Shown: positions 26,674 through 36,143, numbered from the stretch's first letter. The stretch is 64,000 nucleotides of DNA from UBA6522 sp965204155 (GCA_965204155.1 OZ241971.1:4970765-5034764), one strand, 5' to 3'. Program-made: numbers and translations. The notes: generated from the letters alone by a model not told the origin.

Positions 26674-27234
26674 CTAGCCCGACGTCGGATGCGCCGGATG
26701 ATCCCGCCGTGTCACATCGCCAAACGGATTGACGAAATGCCGGTCGGTCGCGACATGGACGGATTCCGGGTGTTTCGCGCGCATCATGGCCTTGATGACC
26801 TCTCCCATGCCCTTGCGGGCGTAGATCAGGAAAAGGTACTTACCGGCCTCGATATCGTCGTGGAACGGTTCCAGTTTCTTGTTTTCGGTGGATATGCCAA
26901 CCAGGCCGCCCACCCACGCCCCGAAGCAGGTTGCAAGCACCACAACGCCGGCGTATGCGGCGAAGGATACATTCGGGCCGAAGGGTTGCAGCGACGCCAA
27001 TACCACGGCACCGATCACGCCAGCCATGAATCCGGCAAAGGCGCCGGTGAGGCCGGACCGGACGATGTCCAGGGTCTCGATGTAGTTGCTGGAGTGGATA
27101 CGATGCCTTTGCAGGCCGGCTTCGTCCTTGCTGATGACATGGATGTACCAGTCATCGACGCCGACGGCGTGCAGATCGTCCGAGATGGTATGGGCGCTCT
27201 TCAAGGCTGGGGTCAGAAAGTATAGGCATTTCAT
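26674..27234 (-). CDS. Inner-membrane protein with two Gly-rich helices (DUF1269-like)
   Basis: A 186-residue protein. A soluble N-terminal part ('CLYFLTPALKSAHTISDDLH', then 'VDDWYIHVISKDEAGLQRH') precedes two membrane segments at about 60-83 and 88-113, rich in Gly and Ala ('FAGFMAGVIGAVVLASL', 'ATCFGAWVGGLVGIS'), then a cytoplasmic tail ending 'ESVHVATDRHFVNPFG'. It resembles small DUF1269/general-stress membrane proteins. ATG at 27234 chosen because GGAGGG lies 8 bp before it; a GTG three codons earlier has no room for a ribosome site. Confidence 0.65.
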   Translation of the reverse strand: MKCLYFLTPALKSAHTISDDLHAVGVDDWYIHVISKDEAGLQRHRIHSSNYIETLDIVRSGLTGAFAGFMAGVIGAVVLASLQPFGPNVSFAAYAGVVVLATCFGAWVGGLVGISTENKKLEPFHDDIEAGKYLFLIYARKGMGEVIKAMMRAKHPESVHVATDRHFVNPFGDVTRRDHPAHPTSG

Positions 27235-27396
27235 ACTCTTCACCCTCCAAGACTAGCCTGACCATACTAGCACAGGGCATTCCCGCCTCCCGGGACACCA
27301 GGAGCGGGCCGCTGATGGTGACCCGCATTGGCGTACAACCAGCGCACAACAACTATTCGACCGGCCGGGAATCACGAATACCCGACCCTTCCGAGG

Positions 27397-27834
27397 TCAT
27401 TCCTCTCGATCGCGGTCCTCGGGTGCGGCGCCGCGGCCCGGGGATCCGGCGAACAGGCGGCTCCCGTCGGGGAGCGTGACGTCGCGTCCGTTTGCGCGGT
27501 TCGAACCGTCGCGGGCCTGATAGCCCTCGACGAGCACTTCCGTGCCCGGTGCGATCGAGTCCCTGCTCCAGCCGCGCCGCACCAGCACGCCCGCGGGGCC
27601 GGCTTCGATCATCCAGCTCTGCACGGTGCCGTCCTCTTGGGGGACGTCAAGGTGAATCCATGAGTGCGGGTTGATCCATTCCATCCGGGTGATGGTTCCG
27701 CGCAGCCGGACAGGCTTAGTGGCGTCGAACTCAGCCGCGAACGCATGATGCGCTGCGGCCGGTGGGGCAATTGCGACCATTGCGGCCGCCAGGACTGGAC
27801 CCAGCCCAAAACCCATCGCTGGAAAAGTTCGCAT
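27397..27834 (-). CDS. Secreted AHH/NPH-family protein, N-terminal module only
   Basis: A 145-residue protein containing only the family's N-terminal module. Signal peptide ends ...APPAAA, then His-His-Ala; 'VRLRGTITRMEWINPHSWIH' carries INPH, followed by 'GPAGVLVRRGWSRDSIAPGT' and 'NGRDVTLPDGSRLFAG'. This matches stand-alone DUF6152 proteins. It ends a three-gene minus-strand operon (30431 to 27397); the gap to the preceding stop is only 10 bp, with GAGGTGAG as Shine-Dalgarno. Confidence 0.82.
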   Translation of the reverse strand: MRTFPAMGFGLGPVLAAAMVAIAPPAAAHHAFAAEFDATKPVRLRGTITRMEWINPHSWIHLDVPQEDGTVQSWMIEAGPAGVLVRRGWSRDSIAPGTEVLVEGYQARDGSNRANGRDVTLPDGSRLFAGSPGRGAAPEDRDREE

Positions 27835-27844
27835 CGTGCTCACC

Positions 27845-29581
27845 TCACTGCTGCGCGGCCTGCTCCTGTTCTTCGGCACGCGCACCGCTCAGGATGTTCG
27901 TCATGCCGTAGTTGCCTTCATGGCAGGCGTATTCGACGAGTTCGTACTGATCGTCGTCCCTGCCGAACGTGAACGTACCCGTCCAGGGTGCTGTCCAGAT
28001 CGTGGGATCGTCGACCGTGAACTCGTACCTGAGCGTGTCGGGACCCGTCCGGGTATAACGTTCGATCAGCGTCATGTTTTCGCCCGATCCACGGTACGAG
28101 TACTTGCCATTGAAGTTCCTGACCTCGACGACGAGCGTGTCGCCGTCCCACCTGCCGCGCGAATCGCCGAGCCATTGCGTCAGGTTCGGACCGAGATGCG
28201 GCCGGCCATCGGTCGGAATGACGCGCGTTTCGTGGATCATCTCCTTCTGGACCGCGACGAAGCCGGGGCTCTGCACGATCTGCAAACCGTTGTTGTAGAC
28301 GCGCGGCATCATCATCTCCGGCAGCCCCCGGGTAATGCAGCGAACCCACGAGCTCAGATCCTCGGGCCCACCCGGCAGGCCAGGCTCGGCGTTCTGCGCG
28401 GCGGCGACCTGCGCTTCGCCTTCGGGCGTCAGCGGCGGAAGCCGGCCATCGGGCGGATCGACGATCATCGCTACCTGGGTGGACGGGTCATCCTTCGCAA
28501 AGCCGAGCGTCGTGTCTCGCCACTCGCGTTCGTAGCCCCAGATGCTGCGCAGCGTGCCCCGCTCGCGGCGCGCCGCCGCCTCCTCGGGCGTCAGCGCCGC
28601 ATCTTCCGCGGCGTCAACGGGACGTTCGAGCGGAATGCCGTGCGCGGCGTCGCCGGACCAGATTCCTTGCAGATCCGGTGCGTCCCAAGGGGTTCGCGGC
28701 ACCGTGTAGGGCGCACTCTCTTCGGGATATTCGGTCATCACGGCCTGCACCGGGACGATACCGCCCCAGCCAGTCTCGACCACGGCGACCCGGACGTTGT
28801 CGGGGCCTGCAACGAACGCTCTGCTGGCGCCACTGCGGCCATTCCCGGGAACGGCCGGTGCCTGCTCGAACATGACTTGCTTTTCGCGCATGTCGGCCGC
28901 GGCCGTATCCATATCCTCCACGACGAAGCCGAGATGATCGAGCGTGCGCCCTTCCGTCGGCGCGGGTACGCCTTGCTCGTGCTGCGACAAGAGCAGCCAG
29001 ATATCATCGAACAGCAGCCCGTCAAGCTGCCCCCTGAGGCGCGCCGGCACGCCGCCGAGCACGTCCCGGTACCAGGCCAGCGTCGCGGCGGGATCGGCTG
29101 AGCTCAAGTGAATCTGGTGAAATCCGGGGTAGTCGGGATCCTCGACGAGTTCGATACGCGTTCCCCACGGGTCGAAGATGAATCCGAGCTTGAACAGGCC
29201 CGGCACGTCGCGAAACGTCGAGCCGTCCTCGAACCGCTGCAGCCGGACCCCGGCACCACCGACGCCGACCGCCTCAAGCTCGCGCATCTTGGCTTCCAGA
29301 TCGGGGAACGAGAAACCGATGTGGTTCACGCCGGTGCCCTGAGTCCCGCCCATGGTGGGTGCAACGCCGAACACGATCTCGACGCCGTGGCAATCCGCCG
29401 CGTCCGGTTGCGTTTCGCTCGGCTCGCACTCCATGTGCTCCGTGTACCAGCGCACGGCCTCGATCGGGCTCGGCACGGCGATCTGCACATACTCGATACC
29501 GGCGGCCGTGGCAGCGCCTGAAGACAGCGCCACGAGCGTCGCGGCGCCGGTGAGCGCACGAACGACGATGTTTACTCTCAT
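27845..29581 (-). CDS. Secreted fusion: two VOC domains plus AHH-family C-terminal module
   Basis: A 578-residue protein with a signal peptide (MRVNIVVRALTGAATLVALS..., to about 27). First VOC (glyoxalase/dioxygenase fold) unit about 28-140: 'EYVQIAVPSPIEAVRWYTEH' and 'DPWGTRIELVEDPDYPG'. Second VOC unit about 140-260: 'FHQIHLSSADPAATLAWYRD' and 'DHLGFVVEDMDTAA'. A linker follows, then the family's C-terminal module with 'DSRGRWDGDTLVVEVRNFNG' and 'FTVDDPTIWTAPWTGTFTF'. VOC domains bind metals in lyases, dioxygenases and isomerases; no reaction can be assigned. GGGGAGG precedes the ATG. Middle gene of the operon. Confidence 0.8.
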   Translation of the reverse strand: MRVNIVVRALTGAATLVALSSGAATAAGIEYVQIAVPSPIEAVRWYTEHMECEPSETQPDAADCHGVEIVFGVAPTMGGTQGTGVNHIGFSFPDLEAKMRELEAVGVGGAGVRLQRFEDGSTFRDVPGLFKLGFIFDPWGTRIELVEDPDYPGFHQIHLSSADPAATLAWYRDVLGGVPARLRGQLDGLLFDDIWLLLSQHEQGVPAPTEGRTLDHLGFVVEDMDTAAADMREKQVMFEQAPAVPGNGRSGASRAFVAGPDNVRVAVVETGWGGIVPVQAVMTEYPEESAPYTVPRTPWDAPDLQGIWSGDAAHGIPLERPVDAAEDAALTPEEAAARRERGTLRSIWGYEREWRDTTLGFAKDDPSTQVAMIVDPPDGRLPPLTPEGEAQVAAAQNAEPGLPGGPEDLSSWVRCITRGLPEMMMPRVYNNGLQIVQSPGFVAVQKEMIHETRVIPTDGRPHLGPNLTQWLGDSRGRWDGDTLVVEVRNFNGKYSYRGSGENMTLIERYTRTGPDTLRYEFTVDDPTIWTAPWTGTFTFGRDDDQYELVEYACHEGNYGMTNILSGARAEEQEQAAQQ

Positions 29582-29609
29582 TCCGTCACACCTCCCCATG
29601 CAGGCCGGA

Positions 29610-30431
29610 TCACCCGGCCGGTGGCCTGCGCAGATGGTCATAAAGGATTCCCTCGGAGAATTCCACGCACTTGAACTCGAGCACCTGCGCGTGTTCCTCG
29701 AGACGCCGGTAGAGCGGCATGCGTATCGTCCAGGGGCGCGTAAAGACATTCGGGTCTTCCATCGTTGCCTCGTACATCAACGCATCCGCAGTCATCGGAG
29801 TGTAGCGCTCGGTCACCCGGAGCGAGTCGCTTGCGAAGTTTCCGGCGCGATCGAACCACGCCTGACCGTTGAACCCGGCAGCTTCCACCACGAGCGTATC
29901 GCCGTCCCACCGTCCGTGCGAGCGTCCCATCCAGCTATCGATCGGCGCCGGTTCGGGATTCATCTTGTCCATGTGGATCGTGCGGTTCGCGTCGGCGAAT
30001 CCGTACACGATCATGATCTTGCCCGTGCCCTGAATGATCTGGAACGGATAAGGCAGATAAGTCGCACGCGGCACGCCCGGCATATAGCACTTGATTTCGG
30101 GGTCGTCCGTATGGCGATTCTCAAAATTTCGCTGCTTCTGTTCGAGCGCCCAGGGCTGGTAAGGGATTTCGTTTCCGACCACGACGCCCTGGCCCGGCGG
30201 CACGGCGCCGATCGCGCCAAGCTCCGAGGGTCCGGCACTGGCGGAATGGTCCTGGATGTCCCAGTGCGCCGTGCCGATCACCTGCCAGATTCCGTTCAGA
30301 TTCGGATGGCCGTCCCAGGCTCGCGGAAACTCGCCGTCGGCCTGCTGCGCAACGGCGTGCCCGGCCGCGAGCAACGCCGCCACCAGCACCGGGCTGCCAG
30401 CCCTCAACACGCGGTACAGCGCATTCTTCAT
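29610..30431 (-). CDS. Secreted AHH-family C-terminal module, stand-alone
   Basis: A 273-residue protein with a signal peptide (to about residue 28, HAVA-QQ) and no AHH/NPH module. It opens 'WDGHPNLNGIWQVIGTAHWD', has 'IKCYMPGVPRATYLPYPFQI', the family motif 'GRSHGRWDGDTLVVEAAGFN' and 'YEATMEDPNVFTRPWTI', and ends in a Cys-containing 'VLEFKCVEFSEG'. First gene of the operon 30431-27397. With its two neighbours it shows that the family is built from separable N- and C-terminal modules. Confidence 0.75.
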   Translation of the reverse strand: MKNALYRVLRAGSPVLVAALLAAGHAVAQQADGEFPRAWDGHPNLNGIWQVIGTAHWDIQDHSASAGPSELGAIGAVPPGQGVVVGNEIPYQPWALEQKQRNFENRHTDDPEIKCYMPGVPRATYLPYPFQIIQGTGKIMIVYGFADANRTIHMDKMNPEPAPIDSWMGRSHGRWDGDTLVVEAAGFNGQAWFDRAGNFASDSLRVTERYTPMTADALMYEATMEDPNVFTRPWTIRMPLYRRLEEHAQVLEFKCVEFSEGILYDHLRRPPAG

Positions 30432-30556
30432 CCGAATCCCCCGTTAGCCTACCCTGGTCCCGGTCTACTCTCCCCAGGCAATCGACTAACCGCTGGAAAG
30501 TCAACGGTCAATCCGCTAATGATGGCACGCCCACCAGAACTCGTCCAAGGCTCAAC

Positions 30557-30770
30557 TCATGGCACCGTGAGTCCTGCTTCGACAATGGGAATGTTCGCGT
30601 CGGTGGGGACGAAAACGAGTTTCTCGATGTTCCCGTTTTGCACCGCTTCACCGAACGCTCCGATGAATTGCTGCACACGATCCTCCGGAGCGTCGCGGGC
30701 GGCAGCGTCACGAGCTTCAGCAAGGCTGTAAACTAAGGCTTGCAATTGCCATCCCTGTAGCTCCCGGAGA
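30557..30770 (-). pseudogene. C-terminal gene remnant, unrecognised
   Basis: The 346-bp space between the operon at 30431 and the AKR gene contains a minus-strand frame that reads like the tail of a real protein ('LVYSLAEARDAAARDAPEDR', 'FIGAFGEAVQNGNIEKLVFV', 'TDANIPIVEAGL') and ends in TGA. It has no start or Shine-Dalgarno and its upstream half runs into the AKR gene. It is probably a remnant; family not recognised. From 30432 to 30556 I see nothing. Confidence 0.3.
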
Positions 30771-30777
30771 TTGAAAA

Positions 30778-31710
30778 ATGGCTCGCCCGAACAAAAGCAA
30801 CCGAAGAGAATTTCTGGCTCGGAGTGCCGCGCTCGCGGCCGCGGCCACCCTGCCCGTCCGGTCATTTGCCCAGGAAACTATGGCGGCCCGCGTCATTCCG
30901 GGAACGGACGAATACCTGCCCGTCGTTGGGCTGGGTGCGCCGGACATCTTTATCGACCTTCCGCCAGAGGGGAAGGAACTGCCTATAGCCGTGCTTGAGA
31001 CCATGATCGACCTGGGTGGCAGGCTTCTCGATACCCCCTCGTTCTTCCGGCCGAACGTACCGTATCTCGGCGAACTGATTGAGGAAATGGGGATACGGGA
31101 CGAGATGTTCCTGACCGGCAAGATCACGGTCAACGGAAAGGAAGCGGGCATCCGGCATCTGGAGCGACTTGTCGCGAACCTGAACAAGCAACCCATGGAT
31201 CTGCTCATGATCCACAACATGCGCACAATGGATGAGCACTGGCCGACGCTCCGGGAATGGAAGGACGCGGGCCGGACCCGCTACATCGGCGTCAGTCTGA
31301 CCAGGAACGCCGATTACGTGGAATTCGACCGATTCATGAGGACCGAACGCCCGGATTTCATCATGACCGGATACTCCATCCACCATCCGCTGGCCGCGGA
31401 AACAACACTGCCGCTCGCGGCGGACCTCGGCATAGCCGTGCTGATTGTCGAGGCGTTCAAGACCGACGACGACGGCGGTATCTTCAGCCTGGTTGCAGGC
31501 AAGCCGTTGCCCGAGTGGGCGCCCGAATACGATATCGAGTCCTGGGCGCAGTACTCCCTCAAGTTCATCCTGTCCCACCCAGCAGTGACCGGCGTCGTGA
31601 CGGAGACACGCCAGGTCCGGCACGTCATCGACAACATGCGCGCAGGGTATGGGCGGCTCCCCGACGAGGCCGCGCGTCAGCGCATGAGTGATTATCTGCT
31701 GTCGTTGTAG
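30778..31710 (+). CDS. Tat-exported aldo/keto reductase-like protein, catalytic Tyr replaced
   Basis: A 310-residue protein with a Tat signal (SNRREFLARSAALAAAATLP). Aldo/keto-reductase barrel: 'LDTPSFF' (tetrad Asp followed by Phe where the catalytic Tyr is expected), 'FLTGKI' (Lys), 'LLMIHNM' (His), 'WKDAGRTRYIGVSL' and 'SLKFILSHPAVTGVVTETR'. The family reduces carbonyls with NADPH in the cytoplasm. Export plus loss of the Tyr suggests a different reaction or a binding role. An ATG with GGAG upstream fixes the start. Confidence 0.8.
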   Translation: MARPNKSNRREFLARSAALAAAATLPVRSFAQETMAARVIPGTDEYLPVVGLGAPDIFIDLPPEGKELPIAVLETMIDLGGRLLDTPSFFRPNVPYLGELIEEMGIRDEMFLTGKITVNGKEAGIRHLERLVANLNKQPMDLLMIHNMRTMDEHWPTLREWKDAGRTRYIGVSLTRNADYVEFDRFMRTERPDFIMTGYSIHHPLAAETTLPLAADLGIAVLIVEAFKTDDDGGIFSLVAGKPLPEWAPEYDIESWAQYSLKFILSHPAVTGVVTETRQVRHVIDNMRAGYGRLPDEAARQRMSDYLLSL

Positions 31711-31805
31711 CTACGGGTCGACCTGCAGATTGATTCGATGTTCTCGGCGCGATCACTGCGTTAGACTCGCGCCCGCAAGTCTGCGGCCCCTGGAGTTGAA
31801 ACCGG

Positions 31806-33314
31806 ATGCCTGACTGTACAAAGGCTCGATTGGCAGCCGTTCTCCTGTTCACCAACAGCATTGGGCCTGTCGCGTTGGGACAGATTGACTATGACGGAGT
31901 CAGGGACGAGGTCGGTACCGTCAGGATCGCAGCGCGCGTACAGCGGTTTGAACCGATCCAGAGTGTGGTGGCCGGCGCTTTCCCCATCCATACGTCGAAT
32001 TACGACGTGGCAGCAGTCTGGGACCCGGCCGGATCGCGCGCTCACGAAGCCTGGGACATGTCGTTGATCTATCCGCTGCCCGGCGAGATGCAGATCTCCT
32101 TTACCAACAATGAAACGGTGGGAATCAGGAGCCAGAGCGGCGGCCTTGCCGGCCAATCCGAAGGACCCATGGAAAGTTCGCGCATCGGCGCGAATTTCAA
32201 GGACCTCTGGCTATCGAACCCGGTTGTCCTGCTTGCACATGCAGAGCAACTGGAAGTCAGCCGAAGCAGCATCGGCGAGCAACCGGTCAACCTGCACAAC
32301 CTGGTGCTGGAGGACACCGAATGGCTGGTAGCGATAGATGAAAGGAACGGCGTTCCCCTGTCGGCCAGTACAACGGAGAACGATCCGCACCGGGGGCGCA
32401 TCGAAAACCGCATCGAGTTCAGCGACTGGCGCGACGTTGACGGGATTCCCTTCCCGTTTCGCCTGGAACAGTTCACCGGGGACGCCCTGGTGCGTCGTGA
32501 GCTGAGGACAGCGGTGGAAGTCAACCCCGGGAATGCGGAGTCGCTCCTGGCTTTCGATGCGAGCGAGCTACCCCCTGGCGATCTGGCCATGCGGCGCTGG
32601 GGCTGGGAGATGTCCCACATCATCCTGAAACGTGGCGGCGGTGGAAACATCGGCAACTACCCGCAGATCGACAATGTCACCATCGAGGAGGTTGCGCCCG
32701 GGATCTTCCTGGTGCCGGGAACCCACAACAACCTCATCATCGAGGGACCGGAGGCACTGGCCCTGGTGGATGCAAGCTGGTATCCCGAAAGATCACAGAC
32801 GCTGCTCGCCCGAGTGGCCGAGCGGTGGCCGGAAAAGACGATCAGGTACCTCATCCTCACGCATCATCACATCGACCACACGGGCGGCATGAGGCCGGTG
32901 ATCGAGGCGGGTGCCAGCGTCGTTACGAGCGAGAAGAACGCCGATTACTTCCGTGAGGTCTTCGATTCGACGATGACGCAGAGCGTGAACCTGATCGAGG
33001 TGGGCCAGTTCCTGTCACTGGATGGGATCGGCCGGGAGATTCACGCTTACGACGTCTATACCGAACATGCCGAAGGTATGATCGCGGCGTATGTGCCCGA
33101 TGAAAAACTGCTGTTCAATGCAGACCTGTTCTCCCCGAACCGCTCGCTGCAGTTCAGCCTGTGGTTCGACGACCTGATGCATGCCATCGAGTGGCATGGA
33201 ATCGATGTCGAGAAGCACGTGGGCGGTCATGGTTCGGGGATCGCCGCTCATCCGGTGGATGTGTCGGGACATACGATGCCCGTGATCCGCCGGATGGAAA
33301 TGGGAGCAAACTGA
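31806..33314 (+). CDS. Secreted MBL-fold metallo-hydrolase with long N-terminal domain
   Basis: A 502-residue protein with a weak signal peptide (to about residue 25, VALG-Q). A roughly 280-residue beta-rich N-terminal domain ('VDGIPFPFRLEQFTGDALVR') is followed by an MBL domain: 'VAPGIFLVPGTHNNLIIEGP', zinc motif 'ILTHHHIDHTGG' (HxHxDH at 353-358), 'HAEGMIAAYVPDEKLLFNAD' and 'EKHVGGHGSG'. This two-domain layout occurs in several uncharacterised secreted hydrolases. It lies 95 bp downstream of the AKR-like gene. Confidence 0.8.
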   Translation: MPDCTKARLAAVLLFTNSIGPVALGQIDYDGVRDEVGTVRIAARVQRFEPIQSVVAGAFPIHTSNYDVAAVWDPAGSRAHEAWDMSLIYPLPGEMQISFTNNETVGIRSQSGGLAGQSEGPMESSRIGANFKDLWLSNPVVLLAHAEQLEVSRSSIGEQPVNLHNLVLEDTEWLVAIDERNGVPLSASTTENDPHRGRIENRIEFSDWRDVDGIPFPFRLEQFTGDALVRRELRTAVEVNPGNAESLLAFDASELPPGDLAMRRWGWEMSHIILKRGGGGNIGNYPQIDNVTIEEVAPGIFLVPGTHNNLIIEGPEALALVDASWYPERSQTLLARVAERWPEKTIRYLILTHHHIDHTGGMRPVIEAGASVVTSEKNADYFREVFDSTMTQSVNLIEVGQFLSLDGIGREIHAYDVYTEHAEGMIAAYVPDEKLLFNADLFSPNRSLQFSLWFDDLMHAIEWHGIDVEKHVGGHGSGIAAHPVDVSGHTMPVIRRMEMGAN

Positions 33315-33351
33315 CCCGGGACGGCGACGTTCTCGCGGTTGTTGCAAGCGT

Positions 33352-35982
33352 ATGGGAGCCGGCAGTCCGTTCGAACGGTTTGTGAAGGCCCTTGCCGGCG
33401 ACCAGACTGCATTGTCGGCTGCGTTGAGGGCGCTGCTCCCGGAATCGGAACTGCAAGTCCTGGAGCAGATTCTTGCGCACGAAACCGGACTGACCGAGCC
33501 CGGCAAGAATCTGCAGCGGCTTCTGGATCCGATATCGGAGATACCCCGAAAGGGATTCAACTGGGCCGGCAAAACATCGCGGGCAGCCGCGCTTGCCGAT
33601 GCCCGGAGATCGACCCTCACCGCCAAAGCCAGCGTCAAGGCAAGCGCCAGGATACTGCCGGGACCCAGCTACGAGCTCAAGGGGACACCGGGTATCGCCG
33701 TCGGCTTCAAGGCGCCGCTTTCCCTCGGCCAATTGTCCGCTTCGCGTCAGCGGACAGTTCAGAACCGCCTGCTCGTGAAATTCTCGCACCCCGAAGACAC
33801 GCGTGTGGTTGAGGCAATGAGCGATGATCTGCCTGTCATCGCCAAACTCAACGATCCCGAATCGCTGCTGGACGCCGGGAACTTCAAGTCGCTCAAGCTG
33901 ACCACGTCCGGGAAGGTACGTTTTGGCGCCGCGTTGAAGGCCCATCGATCGTGGATACAGTCCCTTGACGCGCCGGATGGCGCCGTTGCAACCCGACTCA
34001 AGGCGACTGCCGGCTACGCGATGAACTGGGAGAGGACCGGCGACTTCAGGTTCACCATGAGCCGCGCGCGCGGCGGTCGATTGCGGATCTGGCTGACCGA
34101 ATCCAGGAAGAACCGTGCCTCACGCTCGCTGTCGCTGGGCGCAGAACTGAAGATCAGGGGGCTTCAACAATCCGTGGCGCCGGTGATGAAGGAAATCGCC
34201 CGGTTGCCGGATCACCTCGACGGACTCGTCAAGACATACTCCAGGCCGAGCAGGCTCTTCAGAGACAAGCTCAGGGAGAAATTGAATGCGTCGGACCCGT
34301 CGTTGCGCGCCCTTGCGGATATCGCGGCAGGTGGCGGCAAGCCCGCTGCCAGGCGATTCGTCAACTCGCTGATCGACGCCATGGTGGCATCGGCCGGCGC
34401 CAGGGCCGATCACTGGACCGACCTGCTTGCGGGAAGAATCGACACGGTCGTCGAAAAGGGGCTCAACGCCGTGCCGCTGCCGCCGGACCGCCGTGACGAG
34501 CTGACCACCCATGTCCAGGGCAAGGTCAGCGAGGCGCTTGATGACCTCAACGAATCCTTGCTGAAGGACCTGAAGGCAACGCTGCGCGAGGAAGCCAAAC
34601 CCATTACAGCGATGCTCGCCCGATTCGCTGACGGTCCCGCTGAACTGTTCGATGATCTGGACGCCTCCGCAGAGCATTGCCTGGCGCCCCTCAAACGGCT
34701 CCTCGCCCGATACCGAACGCTGGAAGAGCGAATCGTCAGGGCGGTGGAGACCGCGGAAAAGGAGCAGTTCACCATTCGGTACGGGCAAGCCGTCTCCCGT
34801 AGCAAAGCGGCATCAACCCTGCTCCGGTTTCGATTCGATCCACGCTCGGAGGCAGGCAAGTCCCTGTATCGACAGATGCTGAGGGGCGATTTCGCCGACG
34901 CCATGACAGCCGGGATGGATGACGACAACGGCACCATCACGCTGGAAGACTGCGTTTTCAAGCGCACATTCCAGCGGAAGGTCGCTTCCGGACTGACATT
35001 CAACCTGTTCGGGCGGGAAGTCGCCTCCAGGCGCACGCTGTCCACACAAGTCAGGGCAGAACACGGCATCGGCGGCCAGATCAACCTGTTCGAAGCCGAG
35101 GCCGACGTCTCCGAAGAACATGCCGCTTTCGGCGAAAGTCAGTCGATGCGTGTCGGCAGCCTCCTCCATTTCATTGCATCACCCGATGCGCCGGACGCCT
35201 TCTCCGTACAGCTCAATTACACCGACAAGAGCATCAGGCCGAAGGAGTTGCGGGAATACCTCACAAGCCTGGAGGACGCCGGGCTCATTGCAGACGGCGC
35301 GGCGGAGCGCACCACGAACGTCGATGGCCTGTTTGGCACAATTGACGCGGGTGAACGCGTCGTGACGATCAACACAGCGCTTTCGCTATCGCGCAATGAG
35401 CTACTTGAAGTCGCCGGAAACGACGTAGACACGATTGCTCGCGTCGCCATAGACGAGCAACTGAAGTCCTGGCGCCGGATTCCATGGGCTGACAACGCCC
35501 TCGCCCGGCTTGCGAAAGCCTCGAATCACGACATCTCGGAGCTGATATTCGCCTGGCGCGACTATTCAAGGTCGCGAATCAAAAGGAACCTGGGCATTAC
35601 CGGTACCCGCATGTCGAAAACTCAGCGCCACATCCTTTATCTCGTTCGAGGTATCGGCGAACGTGCAGAGGAACTGGCCGGCTTTATCGCCCACTGGCGC
35701 CGACTGGACCGCATTGGCCGGTCCGTCAACGACCAGGTCGAGCGGCTGGATGACGCGCGCCTCGGCGAGATCAGGGAGTTGCACCAGGACTTGATCGTGG
35801 ACCTCAGCGCGTGGGTCGATGCCCGCAACTGGATCGTCGGCCTGTCCAGGGAAGACGTTTCCCCCGTCGCGGCAGCCTTTCTGGCGTCGCTGCGCAAGTT
35901 GAGCCCAGGAGCCGACGAGCCCCTGATTCCGGTCATCGCCTGGACCGAAGACGGCGAAACACGACATTTGGCTGTCGTCTGA
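33352..35982 (+). CDS. Large unrecognised protein, 876 aa
   Basis: No signal peptide, membrane segment or family motif that I recognise. Visible parts are a Lys/Arg/Ser-rich start with 'RSTLTAKASVKASARILPGP', a basic region with 'TMSRARGGRLRIWLTESRKN', a helical, probably coiled-coil middle at about 300-490 ('ALDDLNESLLKDLKATLREE', 'RTLEERIVRAVETAEKEQFT') and an acidic C-terminal half. Codon use matches neighbours, so it is a real gene. It follows the MBL gene by 37 bp on the same strand and could share its mRNA. Length and helical content suggest a scaffold or structural role, but I cannot assign one. Confidence 0.65.
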   Translation: MGAGSPFERFVKALAGDQTALSAALRALLPESELQVLEQILAHETGLTEPGKNLQRLLDPISEIPRKGFNWAGKTSRAAALADARRSTLTAKASVKASARILPGPSYELKGTPGIAVGFKAPLSLGQLSASRQRTVQNRLLVKFSHPEDTRVVEAMSDDLPVIAKLNDPESLLDAGNFKSLKLTTSGKVRFGAALKAHRSWIQSLDAPDGAVATRLKATAGYAMNWERTGDFRFTMSRARGGRLRIWLTESRKNRASRSLSLGAELKIRGLQQSVAPVMKEIARLPDHLDGLVKTYSRPSRLFRDKLREKLNASDPSLRALADIAAGGGKPAARRFVNSLIDAMVASAGARADHWTDLLAGRIDTVVEKGLNAVPLPPDRRDELTTHVQGKVSEALDDLNESLLKDLKATLREEAKPITAMLARFADGPAELFDDLDASAEHCLAPLKRLLARYRTLEERIVRAVETAEKEQFTIRYGQAVSRSKAASTLLRFRFDPRSEAGKSLYRQMLRGDFADAMTAGMDDDNGTITLEDCVFKRTFQRKVASGLTFNLFGREVASRRTLSTQVRAEHGIGGQINLFEAEADVSEEHAAFGESQSMRVGSLLHFIASPDAPDAFSVQLNYTDKSIRPKELREYLTSLEDAGLIADGAAERTTNVDGLFGTIDAGERVVTINTALSLSRNELLEVAGNDVDTIARVAIDEQLKSWRRIPWADNALARLAKASNHDISELIFAWRDYSRSRIKRNLGITGTRMSKTQRHILYLVRGIGERAEELAGFIAHWRRLDRIGRSVNDQVERLDDARLGEIRELHQDLIVDLSAWVDARNWIVGLSREDVSPVAAAFLASLRKLSPGADEPLIPVIAWTEDGETRHLAVV

Positions 35983-36143
35983 CCCGGCGTTGCGCGACGA
36001 TTGTCGCTGAATGAATGCCGGCTATCTGACGAGGCCAAATCCGAGCCGCCAGTTCCCTCTACCCACGCGACCGCCCGTGACCCCGATTGGTGCTAGACTT
36101 CTCGTACTTCGGAAAAATTTCGACGAACGCGGGAGATGTTTCA

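Noticed and set aside
30557..30865. A full minus-strand gene starting inside the AKR-like gene
   Set aside because: Its first third is antisense to the AKR Tat signal; only the last part looks coding, so I list a remnant.
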